A model generated the notes under the pieces. It saw only the letters and a list, made by a program, of their open reading frames with translations. It ran no database searches and was not told the origin of the DNA. The position numbers were made by a program, and so were the translations under genes. A stretch of DNA of 64,000 nt from Eretmocerus hayati (Eukaryota; Arthropoda; Insecta; Hymenoptera; Aphelinidae). Positions 1-9,760 of the stretch are shown here, one piece after another (within the stretch, counting starts at the first letter, position 1; every line of letters begins with the position of its first letter). The DNA lies in assembly GCA_029851415.1 (NCBI GenBank), contig CM056742.1, positions 112,346,246 to 112,410,245 of the forward strand, given 5' to 3'.

Positions 1-291
1 CTAAATTTTTCTGATTCTTCATCCAAAAGCCAGTTTTATCGGCTGAATACTAGAATTCTTGACAATCAATCTGATAATCAACAAAAACCCTTTCAAATAT
101 TCGAAACGACATGAAACTCCTTACTCTTGCGTGTAGAGTAACATTTTTCTGAACTGTCTCAAAATGTGACAATATGTTCCACGAAAAGGTACATCTTATT
201 CAAGCTCATTCGCGATTTACTTGTTAGAAACTTTTCTGATCCTCAGCATCAAATCCAAATCAGATGCTACAATTAAAATTTGACTTATTTC

Positions 292-708
292 CAAGGGGGA
301 AATAACTAATATTCCATACTGTAGATACTTGGCTTATGACTGTACGTACTTGCTCGTACCTGTAGATACTCGCAATAGTAATTCCTGCTACCTACACAGT
401 ACGGAATGGGTATGTGATGGATTTTGGAGAGGCGCTCCAAATGCACGCAACAGTAGTTGCCAGTATGTGACGGGTACTGAACAAGTACGTGACGGATTCT
501 GGAGCCCTCGCTCGGCGAGCCGCATGACAGTAAATTCGTGTATGTGCCAAGTACGGATCGAGTACGTGACGGACTCTAAGAGCGGGTGACGGGGTACCAT
601 GAGGCAGTAGTTGCCAGCACGTAATAGGAACGGGACAAGTATGTGACGGGCTCCGTGAGCGCAGCTGGTCTGATTCAACCTACCTTGAATGACGGTGTCT
701 CCTGCTAC
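292..708 (+). repeat. Left inverted arm of the foldback
   Basis: It mirrors 2542-2958. Inside it is a degenerate short motif of the form GTAYGTGACGG, about six times between 410 and 650, usually followed by an ATTYTGGAG- or CTC-like tail. Such subterminal repeats are typical of DNA transposon ends that bind transposase. Just inside the arm, at 709-738, a short imperfect palindrome surrounds ATCACGTAGTGATGA. Confidence 0.75.
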
Positions 709-2445
709 GTAATTATCACGTAGTGATGATTACGTAATTTGAAAAATGGCACTTTAGGACTGTTCATAGTTTCATAACGTACCTAGATTGTGAGGTCAAA
801 GTAATGAGAAATTACACTTCAGGATGGAAGCATTGAGGATGTCATAGATGGCCAAAGGAGTTGGTTTTTTGAACTCTATGGGTAGGTCATTCTCCTTCGT
901 GATGTGAGCTACATACGTTTTTGCATTGACAAGTAATTGGATGGTCAAATCGTGATCGATAATTTCCTAATGGAAATGGCATCAAATTTCAATGAATAAA
1001 TGAATGAATAAATGAAAGCTAAAGCAGAAAGAAAAGGTGGGTATGCAATGCTGTCCCGCGGATTTGATATCATAACTCTTCAATCGTACTCCACAAAGTC
1101 TATTTTGGTTGATCCTTGGGGAAGGTCACAAAGTTCGCGAATCCACGTACCGTTATTATACATGCATCTGAAAGGAATTGACCCACAAAGAGAGTCTCGA
1201 ATTAAAATCGTCTGCATCTGATTTCATGCACATGAGTGTTTTGGCGAAACTTATGAGATAATGAATCATTGAGGGTACCCATACATACATTCTTGCTGTC
1301 TCAAATTATGAACCTCTGAATGATATTGGTATTAACACAAGGATTAACATCAAATCTTGTTTGACGTTTCAAATGTTCCCAGAGCCATCGTCATAAGTTT
1401 TATGCTCAGAAATTTATATTTTCACTAGTAGTGGGTGGATTGATAGAAATCAGAGTTCTCGTGAGTATGCTGTCCTTCCCCGGATGCTTCATTGAGTAAG
1501 TGTTACAGAAGAACATATTTCAACTCGAAGATGACGGATGAAAATTAGTGAATTTGGTACAGTATCTTGATCAGCCTTGAACATACTTGTTACTAATCAT
1601 ACCTCATACATACAGCGGAGTGGCACTGTAAGTTTCAAGTCTATTTTCCCTTATTTTATCAAACTTTTCAGACATTTGAGCCCACCGATTCAGGTAAGCA
1701 CAATCAGGATAACTAGATTCGTAATGAGTACGTTCGGTTTCGAATCGATAACTCATGCTGAGTAAAGATTGGCAGGTAGAAAGAAGTGTTTTTAATGATT
1801 GCGATTTGTCTATTATGAAGATGTGATGAAATATTGGTGATATTTATCGTGAGGAAATCCTTTTGCAAAGCTTTACTAAATAAGTAGACAATACATCCGC
1901 AGAACTAATTTTGATCCAAGCAAAGAAATTTTGATCCATCCCTCGTCTCCTCAGACCCTTCGAAATTAACAGGGATCGACACCAGATCTGTAGCACATCA
2001 AAGACGGAGATATTATCATCAGAATATGAGAATTATTGAACGAAAATTTGGATGATTGAAAAAGTGTGGGACTGATGGGGTCAAAAGGAAATACTTTAAT
2101 CCGTAACAATAGCTAGGAATCGTTCTGACATCCATACATCAATCCTCCAATTCATAAGACTACCAATTAATTTGCGGATTAAAAAAATATGCACACCAAT
2201 GTTTGGATCGCGAGAGACTGTTCGAAAATTCATGGCGGTGTGAATTATCCTAAACGAGAAGGTAAAATACTACACTCCGTTGAAGTTGGGATATTCCACT
2301 TATAAGCTAACTTATTCCATACCTTACCTATAGGAATGATATCTTCATACGAAAATCATCTTTTTTTGTCAGCATTAAACTAGATAATACTTTTTCCAAG
2401 ATTCCTCTCAACTATCACCATTTTTGGTCAACGATTTTGGTTATA
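709..2445. other. Interior of the foldback, no gene recognised
   Basis: This is AT-rich sequence with only short open frames. None shows a known domain, codon bias or splice-like structure that I can support. Confidence 0.5.
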
Positions 2446-2541
2446 CAGTAGAACTCGATTATAACGAGCTCGGTTATAACGAGAACTCGGTTACAACAAG
2501 CAAATTTACAAAATTTGGTTGGTTTCTGTACTAAGTCAATG
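2446..2541 (+). mobile_element. Truncated pogo/Tigger-like left terminus
   Basis: The terminus CAGTAGAACTCGATTATAAC follows a TA dinucleotide at 2444-2445 and then repeats an AACTCGGTTATAACGAG-like unit. The following 60 bases closely match the left end of the complete element at 44201-45026, including the stretch TTTGGTTGGTTTCTGTACTA. Homology stops at 2541, where the foldback arm begins, so this is a broken end. The TA target and the CAGT..GTTATAACGAG terminus are typical of pogo/Tigger members of the Tc1/mariner superfamily. Confidence 0.75.
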
Positions 2542-2958
2542 GTAGCAGGAGACACCGGCATTCAAGGTAGGTTGAATCAGACCAGCTGCGCTCACGGAGT
2601 CCGTCACATACTTGTCCCGTTCCTATTACGTGCTGGCAACTACTGCCTCATGGTACCCCGTCACCCGCTCTTAGAGTCCGTCACGTACTCGATCCGTACT
2701 TGGCACATACACGAATTTACTGCCATGCGGCTACCTGAGCGAGGGCTCCAGAATCCGTCACGTACTTGTTCAGTACCCGTCACATACTGGCAACTACTGT
2801 TGCGTGCATTTGGAGCGCCTCTCCAAAATCCATCACATACCCATTCCGTACTGTGTAGGTAGCAGGAATTACTATTGCGAGTATCTACAGGTACGAGCAA
2901 GTACGTACAGTTATAAGCCAAGTATCTACAGTATGGAATATTAGTTATTTCCCCCTTG
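2542..2958 (-). repeat. Right inverted arm of the foldback
   Basis: This is the reverse complement of 292-708 with only a few visible substitutions, for example GCGGCTACCTGAGCG against the mirrored GCTCGGCGAGC region. It begins exactly where the pogo-like end fragment at 2446-2541 stops, so the two share a junction. Confidence 0.75.
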
Positions 2959-2984
2959 ATTTTTTGCTCAGCCCAACAGGATTT

Positions 2985-3616
2985 GGAAAAAGGGCTTAAG
3001 TACCTGACTGAAAAGATTTAAAAGGGCGTATTTACTCTGTAACAGGGCGTAAGTGAAGGCAGATCTGGAAAAAGGGCCTAATTACCGAGGAAAAATTTTA
3101 TAAAAATTCTCCAGAGCTTGGAAACGCTTTTCCACCCAATTTAACGATGAAAATATGTTGTTCTACCTTCAAATTAAGTGTTTTTACCCCTCCCTAGTCA
3201 AAAAAATTTCTCATAATTTTCACACGACTGATGGAAGCTTTTCGTGTCCATAGAACCGTGGAGCATGAATCGAACCACCCTCTAGCAATCAGATATCTTT
3301 CAAAACATGCCCAAGAACTGTCTCAAGAAATTTGGAGACGATTGGACTTGGTCGCGAGATTTAATTCCACTTTTTGTGAGGAAGAAAGACCGAAATTTGA
3401 CCCTGTATTCGGAAAAAGGGCATGATTGCGTTTTTTTAAATCGCTGAAAGAAGCTGAAATTCAAATTTCATCCCCCTGCTCGGGTTGGTCTATTTTGAGA
3501 ATGTTATTTTCTTCGAAATGAGTCAGCTCAACTCGTCCAATTATGTCTGTAGCGGTTTCTATCAAGTTTTTATTGATTTTCTCAAAATGACTGTTATGCA
3601 GTTACGCCCTTTTTCC
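2985..3616. repeat. MITE-like repeat with GGAAAAAGGGC ends
   Basis: The left end reads GGAAAAAGGGCTTAAGTAC and the right end is the inverted GTTACGCCCTTTTTCC. Further direct copies of the motif lie near 3027, 3068 and 3408. This looks like a small non-autonomous element with short terminal inverted repeats and subterminal copies. The open frame at 3231-3425 shows no known domain. No target duplication could be defined. Confidence 0.4.
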
Positions 3617-5009
3617 ACCCACCCCCTCAATTGTATTTGATATTTGGAATTTGTGAGCGAGTTTGTTCAATCTGTAGGGTTCTCTCATCATCAGGATGTA
3701 TCTAATAGGCTTCAATCTTTAATCATCATGAAAATCATACTATAAGAATCTCGACCAAAATATTTTGTCCAGTTGAATTATCATTCATATTTTCTAAAAT
3801 CATCAAATGATCTGATGAAGGAAACATTTTTTCATGAAAACCAGTTAAGTATTCATACTCAGCAAATTTTCACTCATTCACTCAGCTTGATAATCAGGAT
3901 GATGTATTGCTAAAATCGTAGTGAGAGCTACACTGTGAACGTGGCCTCATCTAGAACCAATGTTACATCATTCATGAATCACACCTGTAGAATTCAGACT
4001 AGCAGACAGTGGCAGAACGCACGTCACTTGGGATTACGCTTTGAGATCATGAGTCTACCTTTTACAAGAAATGTTCTCAAACTAAGTTGTTAACAATTCT
4101 GTACTTTGCGTATTTTATACATTCGAAACCTGATTCTCATCATTCTATTCCACTATTCAGATGTGCAAGCTTGAATCTGTGTATACCCTGTGTGTTTGGT
4201 GTGATGAATATTTGTTAGTTATATGTGCTTTTGAATGATCTCTTCATCATATTACCAAGATATTCAGTGTTTCTCCAAAATTATGTGTTTGTTGCCTTGT
4301 ATTTGGTGAAAAAGAGTTTTTCGGATAATCTAGTACATCATATTATTGATGGTAAATTCACATATCAATAGTGCTCAACTATCAGTTTGGTGATTCTAAT
4401 CATCATAAACCAATGGAAGATCTGTAGAGTTCCAGCACTTAAAACCTTAATTTGTGATGCATCAACTGAGACCCGCTGAAGAGTAAAATCTGTATATATT
4501 TTAGGAATTGAATATTGTTTTGGTGGAGTTCTGCTAGATTTATTTTGTTGAAGTGAAAGTCATTGCATTCCGGATAAGTTTCAGAGGTATACTATGTTCT
4601 TGACTTTTTAATTATCCATGCATAATACTTTCTTCTGGTCACTGGCGTGTCACTACTATATTGCTCTCAGATGGAATGATACTTAAGAAGGATATTTATA
4701 ATGTAATATTCCCATCACCATTCCATTCTGCTACCTCTTATGTAGCAATCTGTTCATATTTCTACAAGTCATGTCTAAATCCGACAGTTCCTATACCACA
4801 CTACATCATTTACTAATTCTTTTGGATCATCGTGAATTCATTTCATATAATATATTTTCATCCCCTGTTCATGACAAGCACAATTTACTATTTATTCAAG
4901 TATTCTTTCAGTCTTTCATAATTCATATCTTTCAAGCCATTGATTGTGTTCATTTCATATTTTTGTGTACTTTCATCATTTCATCATTCTCTGATTATCT
5001 TGTCCTCAC
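3617..5009. other. No gene or repeat recognised
   Basis: This is AT-rich sequence without a supported coding region, RNA gene or obvious inverted or tandem repeat. Confidence 0.5.
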
Positions 5010-5245
5010 CACCTGCCAAGATGGTGTTCCGCACGCGCTGAGGCTGTACCAGAGCAAACTCAAATCATTCACTATTCGATCATTTTTGTGTTCCCCTCCG
5101 CCAAGAAGGATTCCCGCACGCACTGAGGAATGCAAGGAGTGAACCAGCCATATCATCATTTTTGTGTTTCATGTTTGTGTAAAACCATTCAAAGCCCTCA
5201 CCCTCAACCAAAAAGGTGTTCCGCACGCACGGTGGCTGTACCAAA
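5010..5245 (+). repeat. Three dispersed copies of a GTTCCGCACGC unit
   Basis: Copies near 5023, 5111 and 5215 share a core of the form GGTGTTCCGCACGCRCTGAGG. Each follows a CTCA or CCTC-CCAAGA context, and two are followed by GCTGTACCA(A/G)A. Spacing is about 90-105 bp. The intervening ATCATTTTTGTGTT stretch also occurs twice. This is a degenerate short tandem array of unknown nature. Confidence 0.5.
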
Positions 5246-5530
5246 GAACGGGCTCTCATTTATTCACCATCCTTTCAAATACTGTCTAATTTTCTACTAA
5301 TGTCACAATATTATATTTCATGCCAATAATTTTCATTTCAAATTGTACGAGTGATCCATTTCCCAATGAGCTCCTTCTCATGCATAGTATATTTTCAATA
5401 TTCCAAGTGTAAACACTATGGAGACACAACTTCAGTTACTATTCGAGTGAGAAAATCAAGATTTCATAGTAGTACGTAAGGTGGGAATTTTGATATTTGA
5501 TCAGTTACCAAGTTCTCAGAGTATAGGTAA
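5246..5530. other. No feature recognised
   Basis: AT-rich spacer between the short repeat array and the first long hairpin. Confidence 0.4.
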
Positions 5531-6360
5531 GATCTTCCTGCCTCCCACTTCACTTTTTCCAAAAGTCTTACTTGGCGAGTATGGCCATCCTTTTCCCATG
5601 AAATTTTATCTGGGATCAAATGATGAATTCCAATTCTTGAGAGTCATGAGATCAGGGAAAACACGTCGAGTAACTATTCAGCAAAATCTAAACGTGAAAG
5701 GAATGAAAAGAGAATGAAAAATACTAATTTCAACTCTTGAGAGTCGTGAGATCAAGAAAAGTATGTCGAGTGATTGTTTCGCAGAATCTTGACGTGGAAC
5801 GCATGGATGAGGATTGATAGATTTACAATTTGATTTTTCCGGTAATTTTGACTCAACTTGAGTTACTCATCATCTCTACTGATATATTGAGAATGATCAT
5901 CTATTTAGAGCCATGGGAAGAAGACTGAACTAAATAATCAATGCTGGATTGAATCTTCTAGTTTCCGTTTTCTCCCCATGAGTCTAAATAGATGATCATT
6001 TTCAATATATCAGTAGAGATGGTGAGTAACTCAAGTTGAGTCAAAATTACCGAAAAAATCAAATTGTAATTCTATCAATCCTTATCCATGCGTTCCACGT
6101 CAAGATTCTGCAAAACAATTACTCGACATACTTTTCTTGATCTCACGACTCTCAAGAGTTGAAATTAAAATTTTTCATTCTCTTCTCATTCTTTTCACGT
6201 TTAGATTTCGCTAAATTGTTACTCGACGTGTTTTCCCTGATCTCATGACTCTCAAGAATCGAAATTCATTATTTGATCCCAGATAAAATTTCATGGGAAA
6301 AGGATGGCGATACTCGCCAAGTAAGACTTTTGGAAAAAGTGGAGTGGGAGGCAGGAAGAT
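5531..6360. repeat. Long snap-back hairpin, arms about 400 bp
   Basis: The sequence from about 5531 to 5937 is mirrored at about 5960-6360. The first closely pairing block (ends near 5910 and 5983) contains ATGATCATCTATTTAGA, and weaker pairing continues inward, leaving a loop of only tens of bases. The arms also contain a diverged internal direct duplication: the phrase AACTCTTGAGAGTC.TGAGATCA occurs twice per arm, near 5634 and 5738. Open frames on the two strands are mirror images of the same DNA. Probably a foldback MITE, superfamily unassigned. Confidence 0.75.
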
Positions 6361-6374
6361 TTCAACACTTGGCC

Positions 6375-6431
6375 ATGGTAATGACTGAATATTCTCAGAT
6401 TGAGGAACATGCTGTAAATGGTAGCACGTAG
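6375..6431 (+). repeat. 57-bp direct repeat, copy 1
   Basis: It begins ATGGTAATGACTGAATATTC and ends GGTAGCACGTAG. A near-identical copy in the same orientation lies at 10362-10418, with one visible difference (GAGGAAC against GAGAAAC). The pair brackets the 6432-9760 hairpin and about 600 bp beyond it. Confidence 0.8.
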
Positions 6432-6778
6432 AATAAAATGAATAAAAAAAAAAAATTTTCAAGGCAAACGCTTTTATGAAAGCTCATCTTTTGTACTCGT
6501 GAGAAGTCGTTCGTTGTAATTCTCTCAAACCCTCATAACTCACATACCGTCAACCGGAGTAACTTTGAACACTTTTCGAAAATTTTGCTCTCCATTTCCT
6601 TGTAACTTGTACGCCTTGCATCAGAAGGGCATTGTATCTGAGTTCAATTGAAAGCTTATCATCTTAGTTTTCAATTGCGCCATACTAGAGTTCGATTAGA
6701 TGTACGAGACAGAAGTTATGGGCATTTCAAAAGTGTTCAAAGTTACCTCGCCATGTTGGGGTAACTTTGAACACTTAA

Positions 6779-7025
6779 GGTGATGACAGACAACGCGCTA
6801 CGACATGAATCTCACGACACAACACGACATGACACGGCACGAAACGACACGAAATTCACCCCGGTGAACTCAACCGTCGATGGATTTGACTCATTTCCAT
6901 GATCCATGACTGGTACTGTAAAAATAAATTCAATCCAGTGATGGTTGGGTTCGCCGGAATGAATTTCTTGTCGTTTCGGGCAGTGTCGTGAGATTCGTGT
7001 CGTAGCGGGTTGTCTGTCATCACCC
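6779..7025. mobile_element. TTAA-flanked MITE, piggyBac-like
   Basis: TTAA at 6775-6778 and again at 7026-7029 bracket a 247-bp segment with long inverted repeats. The left arm starts GGTGATGACAGACAACGCGC and the right arm ends with the mirrored GGGTTGTCTGTCATCACCC. The inner arms include ACGACACGAA- and CACGACAC-rich sequence. A TTAA duplication with a GGG/CCC-type terminus is characteristic of piggyBac elements, so this is probably a non-autonomous member. It sits inside the 6547-9182 element. Confidence 0.7.
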
Positions 7026-8449
7026 TTAAGTAACCAAACGTAAGAACCCTCAATAGCGAATAGTTGTACTGCTCTCTATTTATCCCCATGATGTACACTC
7101 GACCCGCTATGTTTGCAATATGGAGAAGCCCATCAGTTATCAAAAATCCCAGAGAAAATATTCCAAACTCATTTTGAGTTGTCTGAAGTTTGAACGGAGG
7201 CTCAATTAATGGATGAGTGACATCCAAAAATCATCTGCATCGTGATATTTTCACTTGCGTCGAAAAATCCACTCTCGAAAAGTTCTTACCGAATCTCAAA
7301 ACGTCATATTCTCGATTACATTCGAAAAAGTCGAGTGGAGCGTTTTGAAAATCAAGTGATTTTCCCGAGGGATCCGGAAAACAGATTTATCGAGAAATAA
7401 CCATTTATTTGATACAAAAAATAACAATTTATTCGATCAGGAGGTACCATAGAATAATGATTGCAAAAAAGGCTACATTCCACCAATATTTTTTGCAAAA
7501 AGTTAATAAGAACAAGTAAAGAGTCGGAAAATAAGAATAATATTGGATGAGTAGAATTAATTAAGAGTAAACTACTTCGAGATCATTTTTGTTTGCTGTC
7601 CAACCCATCCATGATATACTGTCAGCCTGATTTATTCAGTCTAACTTTGTGATCGTGGAAGACATGTCTTTTTCATGATCTCCCATGTTCTCGAGATAAA
7701 AATAAAATTCGTGTGGAAATTCTACGATCAGAAAATCGTAATCACTAGATGAAAATGGAAGCGATCACCTTTTAACGTTTCCATACTGACCTCGTGTACG
7801 CATGTACATGACTATAAAATCAGAGTCTAAAAATTAAACAGAATTCCTTGTTTTACAGCGAAGTACAGTTGACTCGACATGAATGGGAGAGCCATAACAA
7901 TGCTTTCCAAAAATTGATCGTCGTATTTTTTACATGAAAAACATTAAAAACCTGGAATGAATTCTGACGAAGTCATTGGGAACCTAGATCACATTTTCAC
8001 ACGTTTTTACAAGAATGCATTCGCGAGACATACAGATAATATAAACCTGCAAGTTTCTGTCAAAATCTGACTCGTGCCAAGTCAGAATAAACTCCAACAT
8101 TTCTACATGAAATCACTGAATTTTCTCACGAATGAATGGATATTTCACTCGTTCTCACACTTGTCTGTGTCGCAATGATGATAAGAATACCTAAGTCGTA
8201 TTTCTACTTTTACTGATCGATAGATACATGACCACTAATGATTATAACCTTTCTTTGGTCAATAACCACGACTTAACCAAATCTACATCTAATATTCTTG
8301 TGAGCTCGTCAGTTACACTGCAGCTGGACGATATCTCCTGGCGTAAAGTTCTCGTTGAGGCACGTCTGTTTACCAATACTCGGAAACTTCAGGAATTACA
8401 TGGTTTGCCTTTTGAAGCTTTGAGGTAGCCTTGGGAGCTGATCTACAAC

Positions 8450-8638
8450 CTAAAATACGTCAGACCAGGGATATTGTATTTCATCTTTTTGTTCTGTCCG
8501 TTTCCAAAATTTCAGACCAGACTTTTGCATGGACGATATTGAAGATCCTTCTGTGGTAACTTTTGTCATTTTAACTGAAAATACTTGCCCTTCATGGTTG
8601 AAAGCTGCGTAAGCTCCAACCCTTTTTTGAAGGGGCAA
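8450..8638 (-). pseudogene. C-terminal tail of a DNA transposase (putative)
   Basis: A 62-codon minus-strand open frame contains YAAFNHEGQVFSVKMTKV and, further on, MQKSGLKFWKRTEQKDEIQY followed by PWSDVF and a stop. This resembles, from memory, the short tail after the DDE domain in some arthropod pogo/jerky-type transposases: a strand-rich segment, then a K-x-W or F-x-W/F-P phrase, then an acidic linker and a Y/W-x-D-(V/I) ending. The preceding catalytic domain was not found, so this is a fragment. It lies inside a TA-flanked transposon, which fits. The identification rests on pattern memory only. Confidence 0.35.
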
Positions 8639-9760
8639 AAAGCTTCGTTGACTTTCTGAATCTATGTACTTAGTGGAAGTTAGAAGAAAGAGTCAAATTG
8701 AGTCAAATATTGGGAGAGATTCATGAATCAGAGTGTTCAGAGTCACCCTGTCGAAACACGCAAGGTGTTCAAAGTTACCCCGGTATCCAAAAAAACACGT
8801 ACTTTTCAGTTTTCACGTCACAGAATTAAATTAGGATTAAAATACACCAACGTAGCAATGGATTCTTGAAAATATCGATATGGATCAACGAAATATAGCA
8901 CCATTACCTTGGATTCGCCGTGGAAGTGCTCGAACGAGACCAATTGTTTGGAGCAACTTTTTTTCGAATCAAAATCATCTTTTGGAAAAAGTTCGTTATG
9001 AACAAACACACGGCTGATCGGGGCCTGCGCACCGGGGTAAATCATTGCTCAAGCACGGTCCTAGCGAAGAAAATTGGTATTGGAACCATAGGGAATCCCT
9101 ACTATACCGATCTTGCGAGTTCAAAACTTGTACCCCGAGTGTTCAAAGTTACCCGTCTGTTCAAAGTAACCCCGGTTGACGGTAATTCAACTTACTATAA
9201 AGTGAAAAATAAATGAAAGTCTAGTGATCAATTGTATCACAACTTGATGAAAGGACACCATTGAGGAGTTGAAGATGATTCTTCCAGTTCCTGATGAAAT
9301 ATCTTTTAAATTTTTCTTGAAACCGTAGAACAAATGATCAGAAATGCTGAAAATATTACCACCTTAAAATGTGTATATCATGAAAGCGTGGGGTGCCATG
9401 GAAAGGAGAAGTACATTGCATTCTCTTCGTGGCTACCCCACGCTTTCATGATATATACATTTCAAGGTGGTAATATTTTCAGCATTTCTGATCATTTGTT
9501 CAACGGTTTCGAGTAAGAATTGAAAAAGTATTTAATCAGGGACTGGAAGAATCATCTTCAACTCCTCAATGGTATCCTTTCATTAAGTTGTAATACAATT
9601 GATCACTAGACTTTCACTTATTTTTCACTTTATAGTAAGTTAAATTATGTGAGTAATGAGGGTTTAAGAGAACTACAACGAACGACTTCTCACTAGTACA
9701 AAAGATGAGCCTTCATAAAAGCGTTTGCCTTGAAAATTTTTTTTTTATTTATTTTATTTT

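Larger units (their letters stand above)
292..2958. mobile_element. Foldback-type element with 417-bp inverted arms
   Basis: The arms at 292-708 and 2542-2958 are near-perfect reverse complements. Both outer ends begin CAAGGGGGAAATAAC when read inward, and both inner ends finish at a GTAGCAGGAGACACC-type sequence. The 1.8-kb interior has no recognisable transposase. Open frames in the two arms are the same sequence read in opposite directions and are not evidence of a gene. A clear target-site duplication was not found. The arms could be two independent insertions of one family in opposite orientation, or the termini of one foldback or MITE-like transposon. The superfamily is unassigned. Confidence 0.7.
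6547..9182. mobile_element. 2.64-kb TA-flanked DNA transposon, Tc1/mariner-pogo type
   Basis: The termini are CCGTCAACCGGAGTAAC on the left and, inverted, GTAACCCCGGTTGACGG on the right, with TA on each side (6545-6546 and 9183-9184). The phrase GTGTTCAAAGTTACC or its complement recurs near 6557, 6733, 6760, 8767 and 9139, and again as TGTTCAAAGTAACC near 9158, so the terminal motif is iterated subterminally. Removing the element restores the sequence seen in the opposite hairpin arm. Most of the coding capacity is gone; a transposase-tail-like segment remains at 8450-8638. The TA target and general design suggest a pogo-like or related mariner element. The family assignment is an inference. 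Confidence 0.8.
6432..9760. repeat. Hairpin element, left arm split by a transposon
   Basis: The left arm is in two pieces, 6432-6546 and 9183-9400. Together they are the reverse complement of the uninterrupted right arm at about 9421-9760. The outer pairing includes an A-run followed by TTTTCAAGGCAAACG, and the inner pairing ends at GCGTGGGGT/ACCCCACGC. The gap between the two left pieces is exactly the TA-flanked element at 6547-9182. The right arm keeps the unoccupied site, with its TA at 9646-9647. Confidence 0.85.

Noticed and set aside
329..2921. Mirror-image open frames of 86 and 96-115 codons in the foldback arms
   Set aside because: Both strands of both arms are open in related frames because the arms are inverted copies with low stop density. 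No domain is present.
5481..6462. Matching protein-like frames with LPPT.LFPKVLLGEY on opposite strands
   Set aside because: They are the two arms of one hairpin, not two genes. No known domain.
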